Shown here one piece after another: positions 25,410 through 33,582 of a DNA stretch of 55,285 nucleotides (positions within the stretch are counted from its first letter, which is position 1; the number at the start of each line of letters is the position of its first letter). Position numbers and translations under genes: made by a program. A model generated the notes under the pieces. The model was not told the origin of the DNA. It worked only from the letters and a program-made list of their open reading frames with translations, and searched no databases. Source of the DNA: Streptomyces lushanensis (GTDB lineage Bacteria; Actinomycetota; Actinomycetes; Streptomycetales; Streptomycetaceae); NCBI RefSeq assembly GCF_001700515.1, contig NZ_MAUD01000112.1:1-55285 (forward strand). The letters are read 5' to 3'.

Positions 25410-26963
25410 CTAGTCGAGATAGTCGCGCAGGACCTGCGAACGCGACGGGTGGCGCAGCTTCGACATGGTCTTGGACTCGATCTGACGGATACGCTCCCGC
25501 GTGACGCCGTAGACCTTGCCGATCTCGTCCAGCGTCTTGGGCTGGCCGTCCGTGAGGCCGAAGCGCATGGAGACCACGCCCGCCTCACGCTCGGAGAGGG
25601 TGTCGAGCACCGAGTGGAGCTGCTCCTGAAGCAGGGTGAAGCTGACCGCGTCGGCCGGGACGACCGCCTCGGAATCCTCGATGAGGTCTCCGAACTCGCT
25701 GTCGCCGTCCTCGCCCAGCGGGGTGTGCAGCGAGATCGGCTCACGGCCGTACTTCTGGACCTCGATGACCTTCTCGGGGGTCATGTCGAGTTCCTTGGCC
25801 AGCTCCTCCGGGGTGGGCTCACGGCCCAGGTCCTGGAGCATCTGGCGCTGGACGCGCGCGAGCTTGTTGATGACCTCGACCATGTGCACCGGGATACGGA
25901 TGGTGCGGGCCTGGTCGGCCATGGCACGGGTGATCGCCTGACGGATCCACCAGGTGGCGTACGTGGAGAACTTGTAGCCCTTGGTGTAGTCGAACTTCTC
26001 GACCGCGCGGATCAGACCGAGGTTCCCCTCCTGGATCAGGTCCAGGAAGAGCATGCCGCGGCCGGTGTAGCGCTTGGCCAGCGAGACCACGAGCCGGAGG
26101 TTGGCCTCCAGCAGATGGTTTTTGGCGCGTCGGCCGTCCTCCGCGATGATCTCCAGCTCACGCTTGAGCTTGGGCGCGAGCTTGTCGGAGTTGGCCAGCT
26201 TGTCCTCGGCGAAGAGTCCGGCCTCGATGCGCTTGGCGAGTTCGACCTCCTGCTCGGCGTTGAGGAGCGGGACCTTGCCGATCTGCTTCAGATAGTCCTT
26301 GACCGGGTCGGCGGTGGCACCGGCGACGGCGACCTGCTGGGCCGGCGCGTCGTCCTCGTCGTCGTCGGAGAGTACGAAGCCCTTGTTCTCGCCCTCGGTC
26401 TCCTCCTCCTCGACCTTGCCGCCCTGGATCTCGTCGGTCGGCTCCTCGCCGTCCGCGACCTCGTCGGCGTCCTTCTTGCCCGCCACGGTCTTCTTGGCGG
26501 TCGTCTTCTTGGCGGCGGTCTTCTTGACCGCCGTCTTCTTGGCCACGGTCTTCTTCGCGGCGGTCTTCTTCGCGGGTACGACGGCCTCGTCGGCCGCCGT
26601 GTCCACGCTCTCCACCGCGTGAGCCGCGGTGGCAGCCGCGACGGTCTTCGCCGTGGCCGTCTTGGTCGCGACAGTCTTGGTGGCGGTGCGCTTGACCGGG
26701 CTCTTCGCTGCGACGCTCTTGCGGGTGCGCTTCGGCGACTCCGCGGCACTGACCATCAGCGTCACACCCTCTTCCTCGAGGATCTGGTTGAGGCTGCGCA
26801 GAACATTCTTCCACTGGGTTGGCGGAATCTGGTCGGCCTCGAAGGCCCGACGCACGTCATCGCCGGCGATCTGCCCATCAGCCTTTCCCCGCTCGATGAG
26901 CGCCATCACAGACTCGGACTCGGCGATCTCCGGCGGGAGCGTACGGGATGTGCTGGCCGACAC
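25410..26963 (-). CDS. hrdB: Principal RNA polymerase sigma factor HrdB
   Basis: 517 residues. This is the essential housekeeping sigma-70. Regions are recognisable: 1.2 (from [20 protein letters not shown]), 2 ([20 protein letters not shown] and [18 protein letters not shown]) and 4.2 ([20 protein letters not shown]). The actinobacterial N-terminal extension holds six AKKT-type pentapeptide repeats at 131-163, then an acidic stretch at 165-206. The GTG at 26963 is chosen because GAGAGG sits six bases upstream and the resulting start [15 protein letters not shown] matches HrdB as I know it. A TTG two codons earlier is too close to the ribosome-binding site. The gene is downstream of whiH but separated by a hairpin. 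Confidence 0.96.
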   Translation of the reverse strand: MSASTSRTLPPEIAESESVMALIERGKADGQIAGDDVRRAFEADQIPPTQWKNVLRSLNQILEEEGVTLMVSAAESPKRTRKSVAAKSPVKRTATKTVATKTATAKTVAAATAAHAVESVDTAADEAVVPAKKTAAKKTVAKKTAVKKTAAKKTTAKKTVAGKKDADEVADGEEPTDEIQGGKVEEEETEGENKGFVLSDDDEDDAPAQQVAVAGATADPVKDYLKQIGKVPLLNAEQEVELAKRIEAGLFAEDKLANSDKLAPKLKRELEIIAEDGRRAKNHLLEANLRLVVSLAKRYTGRGMLFLDLIQEGNLGLIRAVEKFDYTKGYKFSTYATWWIRQAITRAMADQARTIRIPVHMVEVINKLARVQRQMLQDLGREPTPEELAKELDMTPEKVIEVQKYGREPISLHTPLGEDGDSEFGDLIEDSEAVVPADAVSFTLLQEQLHSVLDTLSEREAGVVSMRFGLTDGQPKTLDEIGKVYGVTRERIRQIESKTMSKLRHPSRSQVLRDYLD

Positions 26964-27238
26964 GAACAACCTCTCGGAACGATGGAAACGGCTTCCGGCC
27001 CCGCCCAGGATCGGGCCGGAGCCGACGACCGTCGGCTGGGGATGTGCCGACGGCGCGGGTCAGGACCTCAGAGGGTGAATACAGCGCCACGTACGGCGGC
27101 CGTATTCCCTCCTCGGCTGTCACCTCTTAGGTCATCGCCCTGCCTCGAGGAGTGTTACGCCCAATCCACGTGGCCCGAGTCACACCTCATTTGCGACAAA
27201 GCGAGCAGAAGCGGGATCTAAGGCCCCACAATCGCATC
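26964..27238 (-). promoter_or_regulatory. hrdB: hrdB promoter region with an ECF-type promoter candidate
   Basis: The region between the whiH terminator and hrdB holds no gene. On the minus strand GTAAC (27154-27158), 16 bases, then CGATGA (27132-27137) has the form of an ECF sigma promoter. In Streptomyces hrdB is reported to be driven by the ECF factor ShbA, so this is a candidate for that promoter. The 5' leader would be about 165 bases. I have not confirmed the ShbA consensus. Confidence 0.35.
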
Positions 27239-27259
27239 GCCGGACCCTCCGGGTCCGGC
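27239..27259 (-). terminator. Terminator of whiH
   Basis: A perfect 9-bp stem GCCGGACCC/GGGTCCGGC with the loop TCC, 45 bases after the whiH stop. It separates whiH from hrdB. Confidence 0.75.
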
Positions 27260-27304
27260 GACACACGATGCGTACATCCCCGTACGTCCTGGCTGCGGCG
27301 GCGC

Positions 27305-28192
27305 TCAGTGCTCGCGCGGCGCGGGGACGACGCGCTCCACCTCGGGCTGCACGGTGAGCAGTTGACGCATGGCCGACTCCGCGGCGTGCGCGTCACCGGA
27401 GGCGAGGGCGTCGGCGATCCGCGTGTGGTGGGCGAGCGATGCCTCGGTGGGGCGGTCGCAACCGGTGATCGGTCCGCCGGAGACCTGGAGGGCGGCGGAA
27501 ACGATGCCGGAGAGGTGCTCCAGCATGCGATTGCCGGCGAGCTGGATCAGCAGGGAGTGATATTCGGCGTCCGCACGCGCGAAGGTGATCGAGTCACCCT
27601 GGGCGAGGGCATGGCCCATGATCTCCACCATGTCGGTGAGCCGCTGCTGCACCTCCGCCCGGCCGTGGCCGGCCGCGAGACGTGCCGCGAGGGGCTCGAT
27701 CGTCCAGCGCAGCTCGGTCAGCTCACGACGCTGGTCGTCCCGCTGCGGTCCGAAAGCCCGCCATTCGATGATGTCGGGGTCGAGCAGATTCCAGTCGCTC
27801 ACCGGCCGGACACGGGTACCCACATTGGGCCGGGCACTCACGAGGCCCTTGGCCTCCAGCACGCGCAGCGACTCCCGCACCACGGTGCGGGAGACCTCGA
27901 AGCGCTGGCCGATCTCCTCGGGTACGAGCGGCCGGTCGGCGCCCAGATCCCCGGAGACGATCATCTGGCCGAGCTGCTGGACGAGTTGGCCGTGCAGTCC
28001 GCGGCCACGGCTGCTCGTCGTACGCCGTCCCACCCGGCCCAAATCGGTGTCGGCGCCCTCCCAGACGGGGGCTGCCGCGCGGTCGGCGCCGGGCGCCTCC
28101 GCGAAGGGGTAGCGGTCGAGTTCACCCGGGTCGGCGAGGCCGGAGTCGACGGAACGGGCGGCGGTCATCATGGTGTGCGCAAGGGTACTCAC
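27305..28192 (-). CDS. whiH: GntR/FadR-family sporulation regulator WhiH
   Basis: 295 residues. A winged helix-turn-helix at about 65-130 (PEEIGQRFEVSRTVVRESLR) is followed by an FCD effector domain at about 145-285, rich in His and Asp that can bind metal or carboxylate. In Streptomyces whiH sits next to hrdB and is needed for septation of aerial hyphae. The assignment rests on domain type plus this neighbourhood. The GTG at 28192, giving STLAHTMMTAARS, is chosen over an upstream ATG at 28396 because the intervening residues look non-coding. AAGGA lies only three bases before it, so the ATG pair seven codons on is an alternative. A sigma-WhiG-like -10 sequence lies about 93 bases upstream. 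Confidence 0.85.
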   Translation of the reverse strand: MSTLAHTMMTAARSVDSGLADPGELDRYPFAEAPGADRAAAPVWEGADTDLGRVGRRTTSSRGRGLHGQLVQQLGQMIVSGDLGADRPLVPEEIGQRFEVSRTVVRESLRVLEAKGLVSARPNVGTRVRPVSDWNLLDPDIIEWRAFGPQRDDQRRELTELRWTIEPLAARLAAGHGRAEVQQRLTDMVEIMGHALAQGDSITFARADAEYHSLLIQLAGNRMLEHLSGIVSAALQVSGGPITGCDRPTEASLAHHTRIADALASGDAHAAESAMRQLLTVQPEVERVVPAPREH

Positions 28193-28284
28193 GCATCCTT
28201 TGTCGGCGTTGCTTCCATGAGCCTTGAGGTCTTTGGTGAAAAGCACACGAAAGGGTGATCGGCGCTCGCCCTTCGATTGACGCC

Positions 28285-28292
28285 TTATCGGA
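28285..28292 (-). promoter_or_regulatory. Candidate sigma-WhiG -10 element for whiH
   Basis: On the minus strand TCCGATAA, one base off the sigma-WhiG -10 consensus GCCGATAA, lies about 93 bases before the whiH start. The expected TAAA -35 is not perfect: GAAA occurs 11 bases before it and CTGA at 15. whiH is a reported direct WhiG target, which supports the call. Confidence 0.45.
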
Positions 28293-28352
28293 AAGAAGCT
28301 GGCTTTCTCAGGGGACTTGTGGACAGGAGGGCGGACTCCGGTCCTTCCTCGG

Positions 28353-30332
28353 TCACCAACGGGCTCTGCGGCGAAGGCCCATGAGCAGATATGCACAGAG
28401 AAGGACTGAAAGTGACAACGTCAGCGCCGCCGCGACCGGTTGAGCCATGAGTCTGACCGCGACCATCAGCCAGCGGTCGACCTGGCCGGGCCACTGGAGC
28501 CACGCCAGTTCACGGAGTCTGCCCGGGAGTCCGACCGTCGAACGCGCGGACGGACCGGAGAACGCCACCTGAAGCAGCGGGACGACCAGGGTCGGTACGG
28601 CGATGACGGCGGCCACTCCGGCGACCGCGGCCCGGAAGACCCCGGCGGCAAGCAGCCCCGCCCAGGCGGAGCCGATGGCGAGACCGGCCCAGCCGATGCC
28701 GAGCACCAACCAGTTGTCCGGTACCGGCACGGCGCCGGCGCCGTACACGAGACGCAGCACCCCGAAGTCGGCGACCACCGCGAGCAGGGTGAGCAGCAGG
28801 GCCGCCGCCGCCGTCACCACGGACTTGCCGAGCAGCAGCCCGACCCGGCGGGGAACGGTGCCGCGCGCACCGGCGAGCGCGGGGTAGCGGTACTCGTGGG
28901 CGAACGAGAGGGCGCCGAGCAGTCCGGCACCGAGCGCGGCGGGCGGCAGCGGCAGAAGGCCCGGCCACGCCGAGAGCAGACCGGGCAGCGGGGTCCCGCC
29001 GCTGCGGGCGAGGGTCACGGCGAGAACCATGGACGCGACAAGGACGGCTGCCGCGGTCAGATGGGTGCTGGGAACACCGAGCAGCCGGCGGAGTTCGTAC
29101 CGCACCGGTCTGAGCGGGCTGCGGACCGGACGCGCCGACAGCGGGGGCGGCAGCGGACCGAGACCGTCGGGCGCCGCCTCGGCCCCGGATTCGGTGCGCG
29201 GACCGGAGCGTGTCCCGGCATGGGGTGCGATGTGCGGGGCGGGTCGCGGCGAGGCATGCGGCACCGTGTGCGGGGCGGCCACCGCTTCCGTCGGTGTCGT
29301 GTCCGCCTCGGCCCGCGCCTGCCGTGGCGTGAAGGCCCGAGCCGGGCCCGGTACGGAGACGGCGCGGAGGGAGGAGCCGGGACCACTGCCGGAGCCGGGA
29401 CCGGGGACCGGGACGGAGACGGTGGCCGGGACCTGCGCGGGGCGGGGAACCGGGCCCGGGCCGGTGTCGCCGAACTCGTCGGCGAGCTGATGGACGAGGA
29501 TGCCGTGCCGGAAGGCCGCCTCACCGATCTCGGGGCAGGTGCTGCCGAAGACGGTGAGCCGACTGCCCGCCTCGGCAACCACTTCGACGGAGCGTCTGCT
29601 CACGCGGGCCTCACGGCTCAGCACATCGGCGAGACGCGCGGCATGCGGTGTCCTGACCGCGACACGCGGACGCAGCCTGGTTCGGGCGAAGGCGGCCCCG
29701 TCCTGGTCGGCGACCAGGCGGCCGTCGTCGATGGTGACGACATGATCGGCGGTGCGGGCGGCCTCCTTGGGGTCGTCGGTGGTGTACAGGACGGTGCCGC
29801 CCTGGGCCGCGTGCGCGCTGAACAGCCCGAACAGCCAACTGGTCTCGCGCGGCGAGAGTCCTGCGGACGGCGCGTCGAGCAGCAGGGTGTGCGGATCGCC
29901 CAACAGCGCGGTGGCGAGGCCGAGTCTGCGTTCCATACCGAGCGAGAGCGTGCCGAGACGTTCGTCGCGCAGCCCCTGGAGACCCACGACGCCGAGGAGT
30001 TCGTCGGCGCGCGAGGCGGGGACGCCCGCGGCGGCGCCGAGCATCCTGAGCTGGCCCCTGACCGTGCGTCCGGGATGGCCCGGCACATCGCCGAGGAGCA
30101 CGCCGATCTCGCGTGCCGGATGGGCGACGCGATGGAGCGGACGGCCGCGGAAGTAGGTGATCCCCCGGCCGGGTTGGAGTTCGAGCATCAGTCTGAGGGC
30201 GGTCGTCTTGCCCGCGCCGGAGGCACCGAGCAGCGCGGTGACGGTGCCGGGGCGGGCCTCGAAGGTCAGATCGTCCACGGCGGAGGTGCGGTCTCGACGG
30301 GGGGTGCTGGTCAGTCCGACGGCCTGGAGCAT
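28353..30332 (-). CDS. Single-chain ABC protein (ATPase plus membrane domain) with degenerate ATPase
   Basis: 659 residues. An ABC ATPase domain occupies about 1-220, with Walker A GASGAGKTT (36-44) and signature LSLGM (129-133). The Walker B is LLLDAPS, where the catalytic Glu is replaced by Ala154, and the switch His is replaced by Asp in TTDDPKEA (184-191). A long Pro/Gly/Ala-rich linker (about 320-430) leads to a membrane domain with six hydrophobic segments (about 450-655). It resembles ABC-2 type exporters fused to their ATPase. The ATG at 30332 has GGAG upstream. The gene lies just upstream of whiH on the same strand. The substrate is unknown. The altered residues predict weak or no ATP hydrolysis. 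Confidence 0.82.
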   Translation of the reverse strand: MLQAVGLTSTPRRDRTSAVDDLTFEARPGTVTALLGASGAGKTTALRLMLELQPGRGITYFRGRPLHRVAHPAREIGVLLGDVPGHPGRTVRGQLRMLGAAAGVPASRADELLGVVGLQGLRDERLGTLSLGMERRLGLATALLGDPHTLLLDAPSAGLSPRETSWLFGLFSAHAAQGGTVLYTTDDPKEAARTADHVVTIDDGRLVADQDGAAFARTRLRPRVAVRTPHAARLADVLSREARVSRRSVEVVAEAGSRLTVFGSTCPEIGEAAFRHGILVHQLADEFGDTGPGPVPRPAQVPATVSVPVPGPGSGSGPGSSLRAVSVPGPARAFTPRQARAEADTTPTEAVAAPHTVPHASPRPAPHIAPHAGTRSGPRTESGAEAAPDGLGPLPPPLSARPVRSPLRPVRYELRRLLGVPSTHLTAAAVLVASMVLAVTLARSGGTPLPGLLSAWPGLLPLPPAALGAGLLGALSFAHEYRYPALAGARGTVPRRVGLLLGKSVVTAAAALLLTLLAVVADFGVLRLVYGAGAVPVPDNWLVLGIGWAGLAIGSAWAGLLAAGVFRAAVAGVAAVIAVPTLVVPLLQVAFSGPSARSTVGLPGRLRELAWLQWPGQVDRWLMVAVRLMAQPVAAALTLSLSVLLCAYLLMGLRRRARW

Positions 30333-30468
30333 CGCTTCTCCCGCGGGGTGAGACCGCTCGGCGGCAGGGTGGGTACCGCAGCAAGATAACGCGACATGTC
30401 CGACTTGTAGCGCAGGACTGTCCCGCCCGGGTGTCTGGATGTCCGCGCGGAAGCCCCCGGCGGCGGCG

Positions 30469-30491
30469 CGGCCTGACGGCCCGTCAGGCCG
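30469..30491 (-). terminator. Terminator of the NUDIX gene
   Basis: A 9-bp stem (30469-30477 with 30483-30491) and the loop GGCCC, 36 bases after the NUDIX stop codon. Confidence 0.7.
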
Positions 30492-30526
30492 AAGCCGTCC
30501 CGTCTGCGCGGCCGTCGCCGTCCCGC

Positions 30527-31291
30527 TCAGATCTCGGGGCGCAGCATCGGCGGGTTGAGTACGGTCGCTCCGCCGGCCCGGAAGAGCTGGGCGGGCCGGC
30601 CGCCCTGCCGGGTGGTGGTGCCTCCGGACGGGACCAGGAATCCTGGTGTCCCCGTCACCTTGCGGTGGAAGTTGCGCGGGTCGAGCGCCACGCCCCACAC
30701 CGCCTCGTACACCCGGCGCAGCTCGCCGACGGTGAACTCGGACGGGCAGAACGCGGTGGCGAGCGAGGAGTACTCGATCTTGGAACGGGCCCGCTCCACA
30801 CCGTCCGCGAGAATCTGCCCATGGTCGAAGGCGAGCTGCGCGGGCTGTTCGTCCTCGCGGACGAACCCACCGTCCTGGTTGAGCAGGGCCTCGACGGGGG
30901 CCCAGCGCGCGCTGTTGGCGTCACCGCCCGCCCGTGGGGCCGGAAGGTCGGGCGAGAGCGCCAGATGGGCGACGCTGACCACCCGCATCCGGGGGTCCCG
31001 TCCGGGGGCCCCGTAGGTCGCGAGTTGCTCCAGATGGGCCCCGTTCCCGGGCGCCGGTGCCTTGGGGTCGTCCGCGCAGAGCCCGGTCTCCTCGGACAGT
31101 TCCCGTGCCGCCGCGTCGGCGAGATCCTCGTCGGCCCTGACAAAGCCGCCGGGCAGCGCCCATCGGCCCTGGAACGGCGGCTCTCCACGCCGTACGACCA
31201 GCGCGCAGAGCGCGTGGCGCCGCACGGTGAGCACGACCAGGTCGACGGTGACGGCGAAAGCGGGGAAGGTCGACGGGTCGTAGGGCGACAT
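30527..31291 (-). CDS. NUDIX hydrolase with C-terminal winged-helix domain (NrtR-like)
   Basis: 254 residues. An intact Nudix box spans 49-71, matching GX5EX7REUXEEXGU (Glu55, Arg63, Glu64, Glu67, Glu68). The C-terminal part (about 165-254) with PSEFTVGELRRVYEAVWG and the NFHRKV segment is the winged helix found in NrtR regulators of NAD metabolism. NrtR regulators often lose Nudix activity. Here all catalytic residues are kept, so it may hydrolyse ADP-ribose or a related nucleotide, regulate transcription, or both. No NAD gene is adjacent. The debranching-like gene lies 139 bases upstream on the same strand. Confidence 0.87.
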   Translation of the reverse strand: MSPYDPSTFPAFAVTVDLVVLTVRRHALCALVVRRGEPPFQGRWALPGGFVRADEDLADAAARELSEETGLCADDPKAPAPGNGAHLEQLATYGAPGRDPRMRVVSVAHLALSPDLPAPRAGGDANSARWAPVEALLNQDGGFVREDEQPAQLAFDHGQILADGVERARSKIEYSSLATAFCPSEFTVGELRRVYEAVWGVALDPRNFHRKVTGTPGFLVPSGGTTTRQGGRPAQLFRAGGATVLNPPMLRPEI

Positions 31292-31430
31292 GCCGTGATC
31301 ATAGTCGTCTGCCTGACGATAAACACTCCTCCGGTCATGACCACCGACTACTTCTTTCGCTCACCCGGCCGTCATGTGCCGACGGCATGTCCGGGCCGAA
31401 CGGGGCACGCTCATCCGGCTCCGCCGAGGC

Positions 31431-33467
31431 TCATCCGTCGCCGCCGCCGAGTTGGAGACCGCTCGCCGCTTCCTCCACCATTCCGAGTCCGAGCCGGCTG
31501 ACCCGTACGGAGAAGGGCTCCCCCGCGACCCGCAGCCCGCTGAGCCGGACAGCCCCGAGCGGGGCCGAGCGGACCGGGTGGAGCGCAACGGTGCCGCCGG
31601 AAGCGTCGGGGCGGACCCCGACGAGCGCGGTGAGCATATGAATGCCCGCGGCGGCGGCCACGGCGGCCGGACGGCATGCCGTGGGGTGCGGCACGGGCGC
31701 GCCTGCGGCGATGCGCTGCTCCCCCGCGTACATCTCCGGCAGCCGGTGGCCGAAAGCCTCCGCCGCGTCGAGCACTCCGCGCAGCAGGGACGCGGCTTCC
31801 TTCTCATGGCCGGCCGCCGCCAGACCGGCGACCGCGACGGCCGTCTCGTGGACCCGGACGGCACCCGCGCGATGACCGAACGGATTGTGTCCCGGCTCTC
31901 CGGCGCCGAGACCGCGCAGCCCCCAGCCGGAGTCCAGTGCTGGACTGCCGAGCACACGGGCCAACTGCTCGGTCCGCGCCCGGTCCAGCAGTCCCGGGGC
32001 CGCTCCGCCCCCGCCGAGCAGACCGGTGTCCAGGAGATGGGCGAGGCTGCCGCTCGGAAACGGAAGCAGCCGGCCGTCGCGGAGACGCGCGGCGGCCGGA
32101 CGACCGCCCGCGCGGTCCTCGATCCAGAACGTCTCCGCGAACCGCAGCCGCAGCGCGTCCGCCCATTCGCGCCACCCGTCGGCCCCCGGCCGTCCGCATG
32201 CCTCCAGCAGATCGGCTCCGAGCAGGGCCGCGCGGTGTGCGTGGGCCTGGGTCTCCACACGCTGCGGCCCGGCGGGGCCCGGCTCCCCGAGCAGCGCGCC
32301 TCCGTCCACGGCTGCGCGCAGCCAGTGCAGGCAGCGCTCAGCGGCCGGCAGCAGCTCGGCCAGCTCGCTCTCGGGAAGTCCCCAGCGGCGTGCCTCGGCG
32401 AGGACCACAGGGAAGGCGAGCGTCGCCTCCACTCCGGTGCAGCTCGGCGGCAGATGAGGACCCGCGTCCCGCAGCGGCCCGGGAAGCCGCCCGAAGTCCT
32501 GTCCGTTGCCGGTGAACTGGCCCCGGGCGACCGCGCGCAGCGTGCCCGCTGCCAGCCGGGTGCCGAGCGGAAGCGCCATCCGTACGGCCCAGAGGGCCTC
32601 GGCGGCGGGCGGTCCGAAGCGCCAGGGCACACCGGCGGCGGGATGAAGATCGGCGGGACCGCCCGGCCCTCGTACCAGCAGCCCCCGGAGATCACCGAGG
32701 CTCGCGGCGAACAGCGCCTCCACCCGGGGATCGTCCCCCTCGGCCGTCGCCTCCGGCAGTGGATTGCTCCCTGTCCGGCCCGTCGGCCGTACGGGCCGGC
32801 CGGAGCGGATCCGCAGCTCGATCGTGCGGGCGGCCCCGGGCCCCAGCTCCACTTCCCAGCGCAGCAGTCCCGCCGAGGCCAGCGCGTCCTGGGGCGCCGG
32901 GGACGCGGTGACGACGGCGGATCCGCCATCGGGCGCGGACCAGCGCAGCCCCGCGGTGTGGACGGCCGCGGGCAGTTCGGGCCCGGCCCGGCCGGCTCCG
33001 ATCGCGGCCAGTTCCGCCAGGTCGCTGCCGAAGGAGATCTCCACCGGGAATCTGCGGATCCGGCGGGCCGAGCTGTGCAGGGTGATCCACTCCGTGCCGT
33101 CGGCGTCCCGTACCCGCTCGACAGTGATCTCCGGGTCGGGCCCTGCGTCATCGGGTGTGCGGACCACCGCCAGGAACCGCGCCCGGTCGGCGGCGACCAG
33201 CCTGCCCTGGACCGGAAGAGGCTCCCGTCCGGCAATCCGCAGCCGGCAGCGGGAGAGCAGACGCCTGCCGGACTGGTAGAAGCCCTCGATCCCCTCGCCG
33301 GTGAGCTGTCCGTGCTCGGCCGAGACCGCGAGACACGGCAGCGCGACACAGAGCAGGACATGGTGCGCGGCGGGCGGCCCGGCACACGGGACGGCCTTTC
33401 TCCGCCCGGCCCCGGAGGAGACGGCTCGCGGCGGCTCGCTGTTCGGAGGAGGGACAGTGAGGGCCAT
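31431..33467 (-). CDS. Glycogen-debranching-enzyme-like protein (amylo-alpha-1,6-glucosidase fold)
   Basis: 678 residues. An N-terminal beta domain (about 35-250) of the kind that precedes bacterial debranching enzymes is followed by an (alpha/alpha)6-barrel-like domain (about 280-620). Recognisable family segments include GLPESELAELLPAAERCLHW and YAGEQRIAAG. No signal peptide is seen, so it is probably cytoplasmic. I cannot identify the catalytic acids with certainty. The ATG at 33467 has only a weak ribosome-binding site, so a nearby alternative start is possible; the reading frame stays open upstream without conserved features. It may act on glycogen or on imported glucan. Confidence 0.75.
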   Translation of the reverse strand: MALTVPPPNSEPPRAVSSGAGRRKAVPCAGPPAAHHVLLCVALPCLAVSAEHGQLTGEGIEGFYQSGRRLLSRCRLRIAGREPLPVQGRLVAADRARFLAVVRTPDDAGPDPEITVERVRDADGTEWITLHSSARRIRRFPVEISFGSDLAELAAIGAGRAGPELPAAVHTAGLRWSAPDGGSAVVTASPAPQDALASAGLLRWEVELGPGAARTIELRIRSGRPVRPTGRTGSNPLPEATAEGDDPRVEALFAASLGDLRGLLVRGPGGPADLHPAAGVPWRFGPPAAEALWAVRMALPLGTRLAAGTLRAVARGQFTGNGQDFGRLPGPLRDAGPHLPPSCTGVEATLAFPVVLAEARRWGLPESELAELLPAAERCLHWLRAAVDGGALLGEPGPAGPQRVETQAHAHRAALLGADLLEACGRPGADGWREWADALRLRFAETFWIEDRAGGRPAAARLRDGRLLPFPSGSLAHLLDTGLLGGGGAAPGLLDRARTEQLARVLGSPALDSGWGLRGLGAGEPGHNPFGHRAGAVRVHETAVAVAGLAAAGHEKEAASLLRGVLDAAEAFGHRLPEMYAGEQRIAAGAPVPHPTACRPAAVAAAAGIHMLTALVGVRPDASGGTVALHPVRSAPLGAVRLSGLRVAGEPFSVRVSRLGLGMVEEAASGLQLGGGDG

Positions 33468-33582
33468 GGGTGATCTGCTCTGCCTTCTGTGCGCACCGGA
33501 GGGCCGCCGTCCGTGCGGCGGCGCGGCTCGTAGGACTCCGCCACAGAGGTGAACGCCCGGTCGCCCGACCTGGTCACGGCCG

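Noticed and set aside
25220..25744. N-terminal extension of the serine protease across the hrdB 3' end
   Set aside because: The upstream residues are an Arg/Ser-rich shadow of hrdB. A proper signal peptide and ribosome-binding site start at 25219.
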